Assembly: GCF_006874585.1 (NCBI RefSeq)
Contig: NZ_CP029761.1
Coordinates: 1,871,001 to 1,935,000, forward strand
Length of the DNA: 64,000 nucleotides
Source: Sphingomonas sp. IC081
GTDB taxonomy: Bacteria > Pseudomonadota > Alphaproteobacteria > Sphingomonadales > Sphingomonadaceae
Direction: 5' to 3'
Part shown: in pieces, positions 1-7,804 of the stretch
How positions within the stretch are numbered: the first letter of the stretch is position 1
How the letters are laid out: every line of letters starts with the position of its first letter
Notes under the pieces: generated by a model
What the model was told of the DNA's origin: nothing
What the model saw: the letters and a program-made list of their open reading frames with translations, nothing else
Database searches by the model: none
Translations under genes and position numbers: made by a program

Positions 1-191
1 CCCTCTCCCCGGGTGCTGAAGGCCTTGCGATTGTCCGTAAGGCCTGTATTGGCGAGGCTGTGGCCGACTGACGACAATCTCGCAGGCTCACCAGCGAGAA
101 TACCAGCCGGCGCCTCCCCCACTCTACATATGATGCATCTTGATCTGCACTGGACGCAGATTTCATCCGAAGCTGCAGATGGGCTACGGTT
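1..191. other. left-edge intergenic sequence
   Basis: No convincing gene is visible. The only open frame here has no recognisable domain and overlaps the end of the crotonase gene on the other strand. The stretch is probably 3' flanking sequence of the leftward crotonase gene plus whatever lies outside the window. Confidence 0.4.
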
Positions 192-1163
192 TCACCCCTG
201 CCGCCCCTTCATCGAAAGGCGCCATTCGGGCGGATAATTAAGGTCATGGTTCTTCACGACCGTTCCAATCCCCTGCTGGAAGGTGCCGCCTTTCCCGAGA
301 TTGACGTCATCGGTGCCGTCGTCCTTCATTAGCGGCAGCATGCCTTCGAGCCAGCCGGTCAGCAGGCTGCCCATGTATTCGCCGCGGTACTGTTTGTAGG
401 CCTCGATAAAGGTCTTCTGAGCCACCACCACATCGGTCGGCCGGGTGATCGAGCAGGCATGTGCATACTTGGCGGTTTCCGCCTCCAGGCTGTCCCGCGG
501 CACGACCGAATTCACGAAATTGCAGTTGGCCATCTCATCCGCTGTGAAGGGGCGGCCGGTAAACAGCATTTCGGAGAACCGGCGCAGCCCGACCATCTCC
601 AGCCACTGCCACATGCGCGGCCCCCAACCGGCGTAGCGAAACGACGGATGTCCGAACAATGCGTCGTCAGACGAGACGATGATGTCGGCATCGGCGCACT
701 GGTAGAAGTGCCAGCCATAGCAATAGCCCTTGGCCTCGATGATCGCGATCTTCTTGAATTCCTGCAATGGGCGGTTCCCGGAGCGCGCCTTGGCGTAATA
801 GTCGGTCAGACCGTGCAAATAGCGGAAGGATCCTGGAGGCGGATATTTCACGTCGGGATCGTCGATTTCCATGTCGACCAGGAAGCCGTCGCCGGGCTTG
901 GGATTGAGATAGAGATCGCCGTGTTCGTCGAGGTCGCCGCCACTGCCGAGATGGTCGCCCATGCCGCGGATGACCAGTACCTTTACGTCGTCGTCGATAT
1001 TAGCCTTGAACACGAGTTCAGCGAAACGCGCGCGCATGCCGATGGTCGCGGTATTGTGCTTGTCCAGCCGGTTGAAGGTGATCGTGGCGATCTTTGTAGC
1101 CAGGTCCTTTTCGTAGAGGACGTGGCTTTCGGCGACCTGCTTGTGGTCGGCTATTGTCTTCAT
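192..1163 (-). CDS. enoyl-CoA hydratase/isomerase (crotonase) family protein
   Basis: A 323-residue crotonase-fold protein. The N-terminal strand ATITFNR is followed by the oxyanion-hole region GSGGDLDE (about residues 75-82) and a second signature, EAKGYCYGWHFYQCADADI, which forms the other half of the acyl-CoA pocket. The family normally hydrates, isomerises or hydrolyses acyl-CoA thioesters in the cytoplasm. The protein is longer than a typical 260-residue enoyl-CoA hydratase: it has an insertion after the oxyanion loop and an extended C-terminus. The usual catalytic glutamates are not obvious, so the reaction is open. It is divergent from an AraC-type regulator 174 bp away, a common arrangement for a locally regulated catabolic gene. 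Substrate unknown. Confidence 0.8.
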   Translation of the reverse strand: MKTIADHKQVAESHVLYEKDLATKIATITFNRLDKHNTATIGMRARFAELVFKANIDDDVKVLVIRGMGDHLGSGGDLDEHGDLYLNPKPGDGFLVDMEIDDPDVKYPPPGSFRYLHGLTDYYAKARSGNRPLQEFKKIAIIEAKGYCYGWHFYQCADADIIVSSDDALFGHPSFRYAGWGPRMWQWLEMVGLRRFSEMLFTGRPFTADEMANCNFVNSVVPRDSLEAETAKYAHACSITRPTDVVVAQKTFIEAYKQYRGEYMGSLLTGWLEGMLPLMKDDGTDDVNLGKGGTFQQGIGTVVKNHDLNYPPEWRLSMKGRQG

Positions 1164-1337
1164 CGCGCTCTCCCGTGCCCTTGTCGGAGTCTTGACCGCC
1201 GGTCCTGCCCCTCGGGCTTGTCAGAGTGCTGCCACAGGCAAGCCAAGGGGGATTGGCATTAGACGCGGCACTGTCGATATTGGGCGCGCAGTACGAGAGG
1301 CGACCGATCGCCCGCATCATGGTGAAAGAGGACAACT

Positions 1338-2390
1338 ATGGTTCACGGCAACAGCTTCTTCAGCCTCGACGGCCCGCTCGACGTCGCACCGAGCGGCGGC
1401 CAGGTACGTGCTGCCAATTTCGCCGGACTTGCCAGGCTGGCGCGCAGTCAAGGTCGGGACGCCCGCGGCATCGTTGAGCGACACGGGATGGAAGCGCGCG
1501 TATTGATCGACCCGGAAAGCCTCGTCGCCCCGCAGCAGGTGGCGGATACGCTGGAATATTGCAGCACCCTGTTCGACGATCTGTTGTTCGGCCTTCACTT
1601 CGCCTCGACGCAGGACCCCGAAGTGTTCGGCTGCGTCACCGCACTGTGCCGCTCGGCCCCTACCGTGCGCGCCGGCATCCGCTGCCTGATCGAGTTCCTG
1701 CCGGTCGTCCACGCGCCGGACTGCGAGGTCGTGCTGATCGAAGGACGCGAAACCGCAGAACTCACCTGGCTGGTGAACACCGACATCGGGGTCAACGATC
1801 AGGCCAATTATCAGGCGGCAATGCTCAACCTCAAACTGCTGCAATCGATCGGCGGCCCTGCCTTCAGGCCAAGCTGGGTGAGCCTGTCCGCCGACCCTCG
1901 AAACAGCGACCTGCCGGAAATCGAAAAGCTGCTGGGCTGCAAGGTACGCGGGCAATCCCAGCGCAATTCGGTGGCCTTTCCAGTTTCCGCACTTGAACAA
2001 CCCGTGCCGAGTGCCAACCGGTTGCTCTACAAGCTGCTGGGTTCCTATCTCCAGCAGGTGAAGTCGGCGCACAGCCCCTCGATCGTCGACAAGGTGGAAA
2101 GCTATATTCGCGGCTCGCTCGCCTATGGACGTTGCTCCATCGAACGCTGTGCCGAGAAAACAGGCATATCGGTGCGCACGCTGCAATCGCGGCTTGCCGA
2201 GCAGGATGTGCGCTTCTCGGAACTGGTCGAGAAGCAGCGCGAGACGCTGGCCCGCGCACACCTTGCCGACCGGCGGCTATCACTTGACGAAATCGCCGAC
2301 CGTCTCGGCTATGGAGAGCAGACCAGCTTCGGGCGTGCCTTCAAGCGGTGGACCGGAATGACCCCGCAGCAGTACCGGGCAGGCTGCTGA
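1338..2390 (+). CDS. AraC-family transcriptional regulator
   Basis: A 350-residue regulator. Residues about 20-210 look like the arabinose-binding-like N-terminal domain found in AraC/OruR-type proteins. The C-terminal hundred residues carry the two helix-turn-helix motifs (CSIERCAEKTGISVRTLQSR and LSLDEIADRLGYGEQTSFGR) and end with the family signature FKRWTGMTPQQYR. The ATG at 1338 is preceded by a GAGG ribosome-binding site at a good distance. It is transcribed divergently from the crotonase gene and probably controls it, with an acyl-type inducer (inference). The downstream hydrolase faces it convergently. Confidence 0.88.
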   Translation: MVHGNSFFSLDGPLDVAPSGGQVRAANFAGLARLARSQGRDARGIVERHGMEARVLIDPESLVAPQQVADTLEYCSTLFDDLLFGLHFASTQDPEVFGCVTALCRSAPTVRAGIRCLIEFLPVVHAPDCEVVLIEGRETAELTWLVNTDIGVNDQANYQAAMLNLKLLQSIGGPAFRPSWVSLSADPRNSDLPEIEKLLGCKVRGQSQRNSVAFPVSALEQPVPSANRLLYKLLGSYLQQVKSAHSPSIVDKVESYIRGSLAYGRCSIERCAEKTGISVRTLQSRLAEQDVRFSELVEKQRETLARAHLADRRLSLDEIADRLGYGEQTSFGRAFKRWTGMTPQQYRAGC

Positions 2391-2411
2391 ACCCGCCCGG
2401 ATCGTCTGGCG

Positions 2412-3485
2412 TCACTTCCTCTCGATTTCCGCCAGCATGGTCTTTGCCAGCAGCAGGAAATTATCGGTGTCCTGCTGCGCCGAAGGGATGGCCTTCCTGA
2501 ACGTGGCAAAGCCATGGACCAGCCCCTTGCCCTCGTAATAGGCAGTCGGCACACCGCTTTCGATGAGCTTCGCCGCATAGGCACGCCCCTGGTCGCGCAG
2601 CGGATCAAGCCCTGCCGTTACCAGAACGGTCGGCGGCAGCCCCTTGAGGTTGCCCCACAAGGGGGAGGTGCGCAGACTTTTCGGATCGGCCGCGTAGTGC
2701 TTCTGGAACAACGCAGTGGCGCTGTCATCCAGCCCATAGCCTTTGCCGAACGCCTGTTGCGACGGATAACGGCCGACAAAATCGGTCGCAGGATAGATGG
2801 GGATCTGCAGGATCACCGGCACGGCCGCCGGCATGTCGCGCAGCGCGGCGGCCACGACCAGTGTCAGGTTGCCGCCCGCACTGTCCCCGCCGAGCACCAA
2901 TCCGGTAGCCTGCCGGCCCAGCGCCTTGGCGTTTGCGGCCACCCAGCGCGCTGCGGCTTCACCATCATCCGGCGCGGCCGGCCAGGGATGCTCCGGCGCC
3001 AGACGATATTCGACCGAGACCACCGGAAGGTCGAGCTTTCTGGCGATCTCCGCCGCAAGTGCAGCGTGGGTATCGATGCTGCCCAGCACGTAACCGCCGC
3101 CATGGTAGAACACCATTACCGGTCCCGGTCCGCGCTCGGCACGTGCGTCATACAGGCGCAGCGCGATCGGACCGCCAGGGCCCGGCATCGTCAGATCCTT
3201 CGCCACAGCGATCTCGCCCACCGGCAAATCGCGTGACGGCATGGCGCCGGGTGGCAATTTGCGGATCTGTGCCAGCACGTCTGCGGTTAGCGGCGGGATC
3301 GGATGCGCGGCGTCTGCCTTGAGATAGGCCGCGACGTCCGGCCGAACATAGGGCACCTCGGCAGCATCGCCGCCGCGCGCTGCCGGAGCATCGGCCAGAA
3401 GCGGCGGCGCCAACGCCCCCACCGCGAGAACGGCCAGCACGCCTGCCAAAGCGCTGGAACGTCGGGCCCGATAAGAACTCGTCAT
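2412..3485 (-). CDS. exported alpha/beta hydrolase (HSL-type esterase)
   Basis: A 357-residue hydrolase of the hormone-sensitive-lipase family. It begins with a signal-peptide-like stretch (basic start, then ALAGVLAVLAVGALAPPLLA), so it is probably periplasmic. The oxyanion motif HGGGYVLGS and nucleophile motif GDSAGGN are intact, followed by the DPLRD aspartate and the VHGF histidine, giving a full Ser-Asp-His triad. Expected activity is hydrolysis of short acyl or aryl esters. Its ribosome-binding site lies inside one arm of a perfect hairpin (3488-3521). It follows the PBP1A gene on the same strand, but with the hairpin between them. Confidence 0.87.
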   Translation of the reverse strand: MTSSYRARRSSALAGVLAVLAVGALAPPLLADAPAARGGDAAEVPYVRPDVAAYLKADAAHPIPPLTADVLAQIRKLPPGAMPSRDLPVGEIAVAKDLTMPGPGGPIALRLYDARAERGPGPVMVFYHGGGYVLGSIDTHAALAAEIARKLDLPVVSVEYRLAPEHPWPAAPDDGEAAARWVAANAKALGRQATGLVLGGDSAGGNLTLVVAAALRDMPAAVPVILQIPIYPATDFVGRYPSQQAFGKGYGLDDSATALFQKHYAADPKSLRTSPLWGNLKGLPPTVLVTAGLDPLRDQGRAYAAKLIESGVPTAYYEGKGLVHGFATFRKAIPSAQQDTDNFLLLAKTMLAEIERK

Positions 3486-3487
3486 AG

Positions 3488-3521
3488 GTAACCTCTCCCC
3501 CTTGTTATGGGGAGAGGTTAC
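3488..3521 (-). promoter_or_regulatory. 13-bp perfect hairpin covering the esterase ribosome-binding site
   Basis: GTAACCTCTCCCC (3488-3500) is the exact reverse complement of GGGGAGAGGTTAC (3509-3521), with an 8-nt loop. In the leftward transcript the 3' arm contains the GAGAGG ribosome-binding site and ends 2 nt before the ATG at 3485. If folded, it would hide the start. It could also terminate PBP1A transcription, although no U-run follows. Confidence 0.6.
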
Positions 3522-3558
3522 GTCGTCCCGCCGGCTCTGGCGAGAGGCCGCGACACGG

Positions 3559-6105
3559 TCAGTAGACCCCGCCTTGCTCCTCGACGAAGTTGGTCATGTC
3601 CCCGGTGTCCTGCGCAGCGGCGGCCGAGCGTGCCTCGCGGGCACGGCGAATTTCGGAAACCAATGCATCGCGCCGCCGAGTGAATTCATCCTCGGCCGTG
3701 TACTGGCGCGGCTCGGTATCCGGCTTGAACGCCTCCCAGATCACCGCCGCCTTGGGATCGTCGCTGGGCTCCACGCCCATGACCTGCTTTCCAGTCACGC
3801 GGTCGATCCGGACCATGCGAATACCGGCAGGGGCGATGAACGGCTGCATGGACCAACGCGGCCGCGTGGACTCGACGACCTGCTTGAAGATCGGCGCCGC
3901 GATCCGACCGCCCTGTGCATAGCCGCCCAGCGAGCGGGGATTGTCGTATCCGATATAGACGCCGCCGACATAGTCCTGCGTACCGCCGACAAACCAAACG
4001 TCGGTCGGACCGTTGGTGGTGCCGGTCTTGCCGAACATCGGCATGTTCAGTTCACGCAGGCGCACCGCGGTGCCGCGCGTCACGACGCCTTCCAGCATGT
4101 GGACGACCTGATAAGCCGTCGGCGCATCGAGCACCTGCTTGCCCCGGCGATCGACGCGCGGCATCGGCTTGCCGTCCCATTCGGGCATGTTGCAGCTATC
4201 GCAGCGCCGGTTGTCGGACTTCCAGATGACCTTGCCGCTGCGGTCCTGGATATAGTCGATCGGCGAGGACTGGAACTGCACGCCGTTGTTGGCGAGCGCG
4301 GAATAGGCGTTGACCATCCGCGCCACGGTCGTCTCGCCAGCACCCAGCGCGAACGAGAGGTAGGCCTTGTAATCGCCGATGCCGACGTTGTGGAACGTCT
4401 TGATGACGCGCGGCATGCCGGTGTCGTTGGCAATGCGGACCGTCATCAGGTTGCGCGACTGCTCAAGACCCCAGCGCATGGTGTGGCTGCCCGCCCCACC
4501 CTCGCCGCCAAAGTTGCGGAAGCATTTGTCGCCCAGAGCCGCGCCTTGATAGACGCAGAAGGTACCGTCGAGCACCTGGGTTGCCGGGGTCATGCCGTAC
4601 TGCAGCGCGGTGGCATAGACGAACGGCTTGATCGTCGAACCGGGCTGACGCTCGGCCTGCACGGCACGGTTGAAGGAATCGAGTCCCGCATCGAAGCCGC
4701 CCTGCATGGCGACGATCCGCCCGCTGCCCGGCTGCTCCATCATCATGCCGCCCGAGACATCGGGGATCGTGCGCACCGCATACGTTCCCGCAGAAACCGG
4801 CGCTGCGGCGATGAGATCGCCGGCCTTGGCGGCATCGGGCACATTGGTGAGCGCGGACACGTTGCCATCGGCAAAACCGATCCGTCCGGCGCCGCCCGAA
4901 CGGTCGAGAATGACGCCGACACGCCAGTCCTTGTAGTTGATCGTCTTGTTGGCGACGATCAACTCGGTCTGCCAGTTCTCGAGATCGTTGATGTGCGCGA
5001 TCGGATGCGCCCAGGCACGGCCGCCCTGATAGTTCAGCAGTCCGGCGCGCAGTGCATCGCGCACGGCCTTCTGCATCTCGGTATCAAGCGAAGTGCGCAC
5101 CCAAAGGCCGCCCGCGTATACGCTGTTGGGGCCGTCCTCGGCCTTTTCGCCATACTGGTCGATCAACCGGCGGCGGACTTCCTCGATGAAATAGGCATTG
5201 CTCGTGTCGTAAGTCTCGACACGGCGTGGAATGAGGCCGAGCGGCTTGGCCTTGGCAGCCTCCGCCTCGGCGCGGGTCGCCCAACCGTTGCTGACCATCT
5301 GGTCAAGCACCCAGTTGCGACGGGTGATCGCCATTTCCTCGTATTGCTTGCGCCCGTAACGCTCCGGCGCCTTGGGAAGGATGGCGAGGAACGCGGCCTC
5401 GTGCAGATCGAGTTGGTCGACATCCTTGCCAAAATAGGCACGCGCCGCCGCCTGCACCCCGAAACTCTGGCGCCCGAGCGGGATCTCGTTGAGGTAGAGT
5501 TCGAGGATCTGCTGCTTGTTGAGCACGCCCTCGATCCGGCGAGCGACGATCATCTCCTTGAGCTTGCGCGTCACGGAGTATTCGTCGCCGATCAGGATGT
5601 TCTTGGCGACCTGCTGGGTTATCGTCGAGCCGCCCCTGGCGCGACCTCCGGTACCGAACTTGGCCGCGTAATCGACCACGGCGCCGGCCAGGCCGCCAAA
5701 ATCGACGCCGCCATGCGTCCAGAAGGTCTTGTCTTCGGCCGAGAGAAAAGCGTCGATCAGCTTGGGCGGAAAGTCGACGAACCGCAATTGCACGCGGCGC
5801 TCTCGCGCATAGCTGTAGACGATGGCGCCATCGCCGCCGCGCACCATGGTTGGCAGCGGCGGTTGATACTCGAGCAGCTTGTTCGCATCAGGCAAATCAT
5901 GGGCGACAACTACGTAGAGCCCGCCGAACGCGATCAGCCCAGCACCCGCGACATAACCGAAGCGGCGCAGCCACTTACGCTCACGCCACGCTTTGCGCAG
6001 GCCTGCAAAGCGACCGGAAATGGCGGCACGGGCGCCGCGACGCAGGCGGAAGTGGGCATCCTCGGGGGTCTGCTCGGCGCCGTTTTCGCTGATATCGTCA
6101 GTCAT
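3559..6105 (-). CDS. mrcA: penicillin-binding protein 1A (bifunctional transglycosylase/transpeptidase)
   Basis: A class A PBP of 848 residues. It has a cytoplasmic N-terminus, one membrane anchor (about residues 50-68), a GT51 glycosyltransferase domain with catalytic E124 in AEDKTFWTHGGVD and the GGSTITQQVAKN motif (158-169), then a transpeptidase domain with S490-T-I-K493, an SRN motif and KTGTT. It polymerises and cross-links peptidoglycan from lipid II at the outer face of the inner membrane. It lies about 100 bp downstream of an N-acetylmuramoyl-L-alanine amidase gene on the same strand. The rne-amidase-PBP1A neighbourhood is widespread in alphaproteobacteria, usually followed by prfB, which is absent here. 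Confidence 0.95.
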   Translation of the reverse strand: MTDDISENGAEQTPEDAHFRLRRGARAAISGRFAGLRKAWRERKWLRRFGYVAGAGLIAFGGLYVVVAHDLPDANKLLEYQPPLPTMVRGGDGAIVYSYARERRVQLRFVDFPPKLIDAFLSAEDKTFWTHGGVDFGGLAGAVVDYAAKFGTGGRARGGSTITQQVAKNILIGDEYSVTRKLKEMIVARRIEGVLNKQQILELYLNEIPLGRQSFGVQAAARAYFGKDVDQLDLHEAAFLAILPKAPERYGRKQYEEMAITRRNWVLDQMVSNGWATRAEAEAAKAKPLGLIPRRVETYDTSNAYFIEEVRRRLIDQYGEKAEDGPNSVYAGGLWVRTSLDTEMQKAVRDALRAGLLNYQGGRAWAHPIAHINDLENWQTELIVANKTINYKDWRVGVILDRSGGAGRIGFADGNVSALTNVPDAAKAGDLIAAAPVSAGTYAVRTIPDVSGGMMMEQPGSGRIVAMQGGFDAGLDSFNRAVQAERQPGSTIKPFVYATALQYGMTPATQVLDGTFCVYQGAALGDKCFRNFGGEGGAGSHTMRWGLEQSRNLMTVRIANDTGMPRVIKTFHNVGIGDYKAYLSFALGAGETTVARMVNAYSALANNGVQFQSSPIDYIQDRSGKVIWKSDNRRCDSCNMPEWDGKPMPRVDRRGKQVLDAPTAYQVVHMLEGVVTRGTAVRLRELNMPMFGKTGTTNGPTDVWFVGGTQDYVGGVYIGYDNPRSLGGYAQGGRIAAPIFKQVVESTRPRWSMQPFIAPAGIRMVRIDRVTGKQVMGVEPSDDPKAAVIWEAFKPDTEPRQYTAEDEFTRRRDALVSEIRRAREARSAAAAQDTGDMTNFVEEQGGVY

Positions 6106-6205
6106 TACGACCGCCCTCTAGCATGGGGATTTTGCGCTAGGCCAGACTGGAGACGACCCGCCGCGCGCTTTTCACGTTCGACGATGCCCATCCGTCACGC
6201 CTTTA

Positions 6206-7081
6206 TCACGCCCCGACGCGCCGCGCGAACCAGGCGCGAACGGCATTGGCAGCCACCTGGGCCAGTTGATCCTGCCCCTGTTTCGACGTCAGGAAACGGG
6301 CATCGTCAGCGTTGTTGATATAACCGGTCTCGAACAGCACCGAGGGAATATCGGGCGCCTTGAGCACGGCGAGCGCCGCCGTCTCGATCTGGTCGCGGTG
6401 CAACCCGACACCGGCGTCGCGCATCTCGCGCAGCAACAGGTTCGCGAACTGGCTAGAACCGGCTTGAGAACCGCGCTGCGAAAGGTCGAGCAGGATCGCA
6501 CCGACATCCTCACTGGTTTTTGCCAAGACCACGCCGTTGACCTTGCCTGCCTGATTCTCGCGCGCAGCAAAACGCTCCGCCGCCTCACTGGACCCTCTTT
6601 CCGACAGGACGTAGACACTGGCCCCGCGCGCAGTATCACCCTCAGCGCTATCGGCATGGATCGACAGGAACAGGTCCGCGTTCAAGCGCCTGGCAATGTC
6701 GGGACGGTCACCCAAGGCGATGAAGCGATCAGCATCGCGCGTCAGGGCGACGCGCACACCGCCGCCCGCCAGCAGTTTCCGGCGGATCGCCTGCGCGATC
6801 TGAAGCGCCACCGTCTTTTCCCGAACGCCGCCATTTTCCGCCCCTGCCCCCGGATCGAAACCACCGTGCCCGGCATCGATGACCACCAGCGGGCGGCTCG
6901 CATCGGCAGGACCGTCGACGCGCGGCAGATCGACCGGCGCATCGACGGCAGGCAAGTCGAAACGAACGACGTAATCGAGATCGCGCGCCGAGATCACCAG
7001 CCGCGGATAAAACACCGGCAACGCCGCCAGCAGCGCCATCGGCGCTGAAAGGAGCATGATCCACTGCATACGGCGCGACAT
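6206..7081 (-). CDS. N-acetylmuramoyl-L-alanine amidase (Amidase_3)
   Basis: A 291-residue zinc amidase from the ATG at 7081, chosen because MSRRMQWIMLLSAPMALLAALP forms a signal/anchor sequence; an upstream in-frame ATG at 7177 would add an unrelated leader. Motifs are VIDAGHGGFDPGA (first Zn histidine), LTRDADRF, SIHADSAEG (second histidine) and VLFETGYINN (catalytic glutamate). It cleaves the amide between muramic acid and the stem peptide in the periplasm, needed for daughter-cell separation. No AMIN targeting domain is seen. It probably forms an operon with mrcA and is divergent from rne. Confidence 0.9.
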   Translation of the reverse strand: MSRRMQWIMLLSAPMALLAALPVFYPRLVISARDLDYVVRFDLPAVDAPVDLPRVDGPADASRPLVVIDAGHGGFDPGAGAENGGVREKTVALQIAQAIRRKLLAGGGVRVALTRDADRFIALGDRPDIARRLNADLFLSIHADSAEGDTARGASVYVLSERGSSEAAERFAARENQAGKVNGVVLAKTSEDVGAILLDLSQRGSQAGSSQFANLLLREMRDAGVGLHRDQIETAALAVLKAPDIPSVLFETGYINNADDARFLTSKQGQDQLAQVAANAVRAWFARRVGA

Positions 7082-7804
7082 GGAACAAATGACTAAGTGC
7101 GACGCAACCGCCGGGCAATCCTGCATGCATATGCTTTTCCCCGGATATTGCCCCCGCAGGGCGAGGAATGAAAGCATCGCCGATCAACCAAGCTGGGCCA
7201 AGCTCGTCCTCCGGCGCTCGGCCGCCTATCCAAGACCCCGGCAGCCGCCGGCGGGACTCGGCAGGGAGCCTTGCCGCAAGCGCAAGGAAAGCACGGCAAC
7301 ACGCTTGCCGTGCAAGGTCATGAATGCTAGGCCCTTCAGTTCCGGGGCAATAACGCTTCCGGTTCTCGTAATCCCGTCGATGCATGCCTACATGCCGCCG
7401 GCACAGGACCGGAAAAGCCACAAGCCCGGGCGCCAGAACCGGAAGAATTTCGTCCGGCACGAACAGGTTGACGCGAGAGATGAGAAGCCAATTGCCGCCC
7501 TGCCAGCCGACGCCCGAACGGGCGCGCATGGCGTGGCCGCAATTTTCCGCGTGTCTCATATCGCCACGCGAACTCGCTCTCGCAGACACGCTCACGTCCC
7601 GAGGGACGACAGACAAGAGAGTCGCAATCGGAGCGGCACTCCGCTCCGACTTCATCTTTATCCCGCTCCGCAACGAGGCGAGCCCTGCCGCATCCGGCAG
7701 TTTCGCATCCGGCAGGCATCACGCCATCCTTGCGGACACCACTGAACAGGATCGCGCCGTCACCGCCCCAGAGGCCGGGACCGAGCGCGCATGGAGAATA
7801 CACA
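7082..7804 (+). promoter_or_regulatory. long intergenic region / putative rne leader
   Basis: This 720-bp gap between the divergent amidase and RNase E genes holds no convincing ORF. Its rne-proximal half contains hairpins (7628-7649 and 7686-7701) and a 12-nt direct repeat, CGCATCCGGCAG, spaced by 3 nt near 7690-7716. In Escherichia coli a long structured rne leader mediates autoregulation of RNase E. A similar role here is inference from length, position and structure. Confidence 0.45.
7628..7649 (+). promoter_or_regulatory. hairpin in the rne leader
   Basis: TCGGAGCGG and CCGCTCCGA form a perfect 9-bp stem closed by the tetraloop CACT, about 155 nt upstream of the rne start. It is a candidate RNase E autoregulatory structure. 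Confidence 0.45.

Noticed and set aside
3502..6318. 938-codon open frame on the plus strand opposite the PBP1A gene
   Set aside because: It is antisense to an unambiguous PBP1A gene, has no recognisable domain, and long open antisense frames are common in GC-rich DNA.
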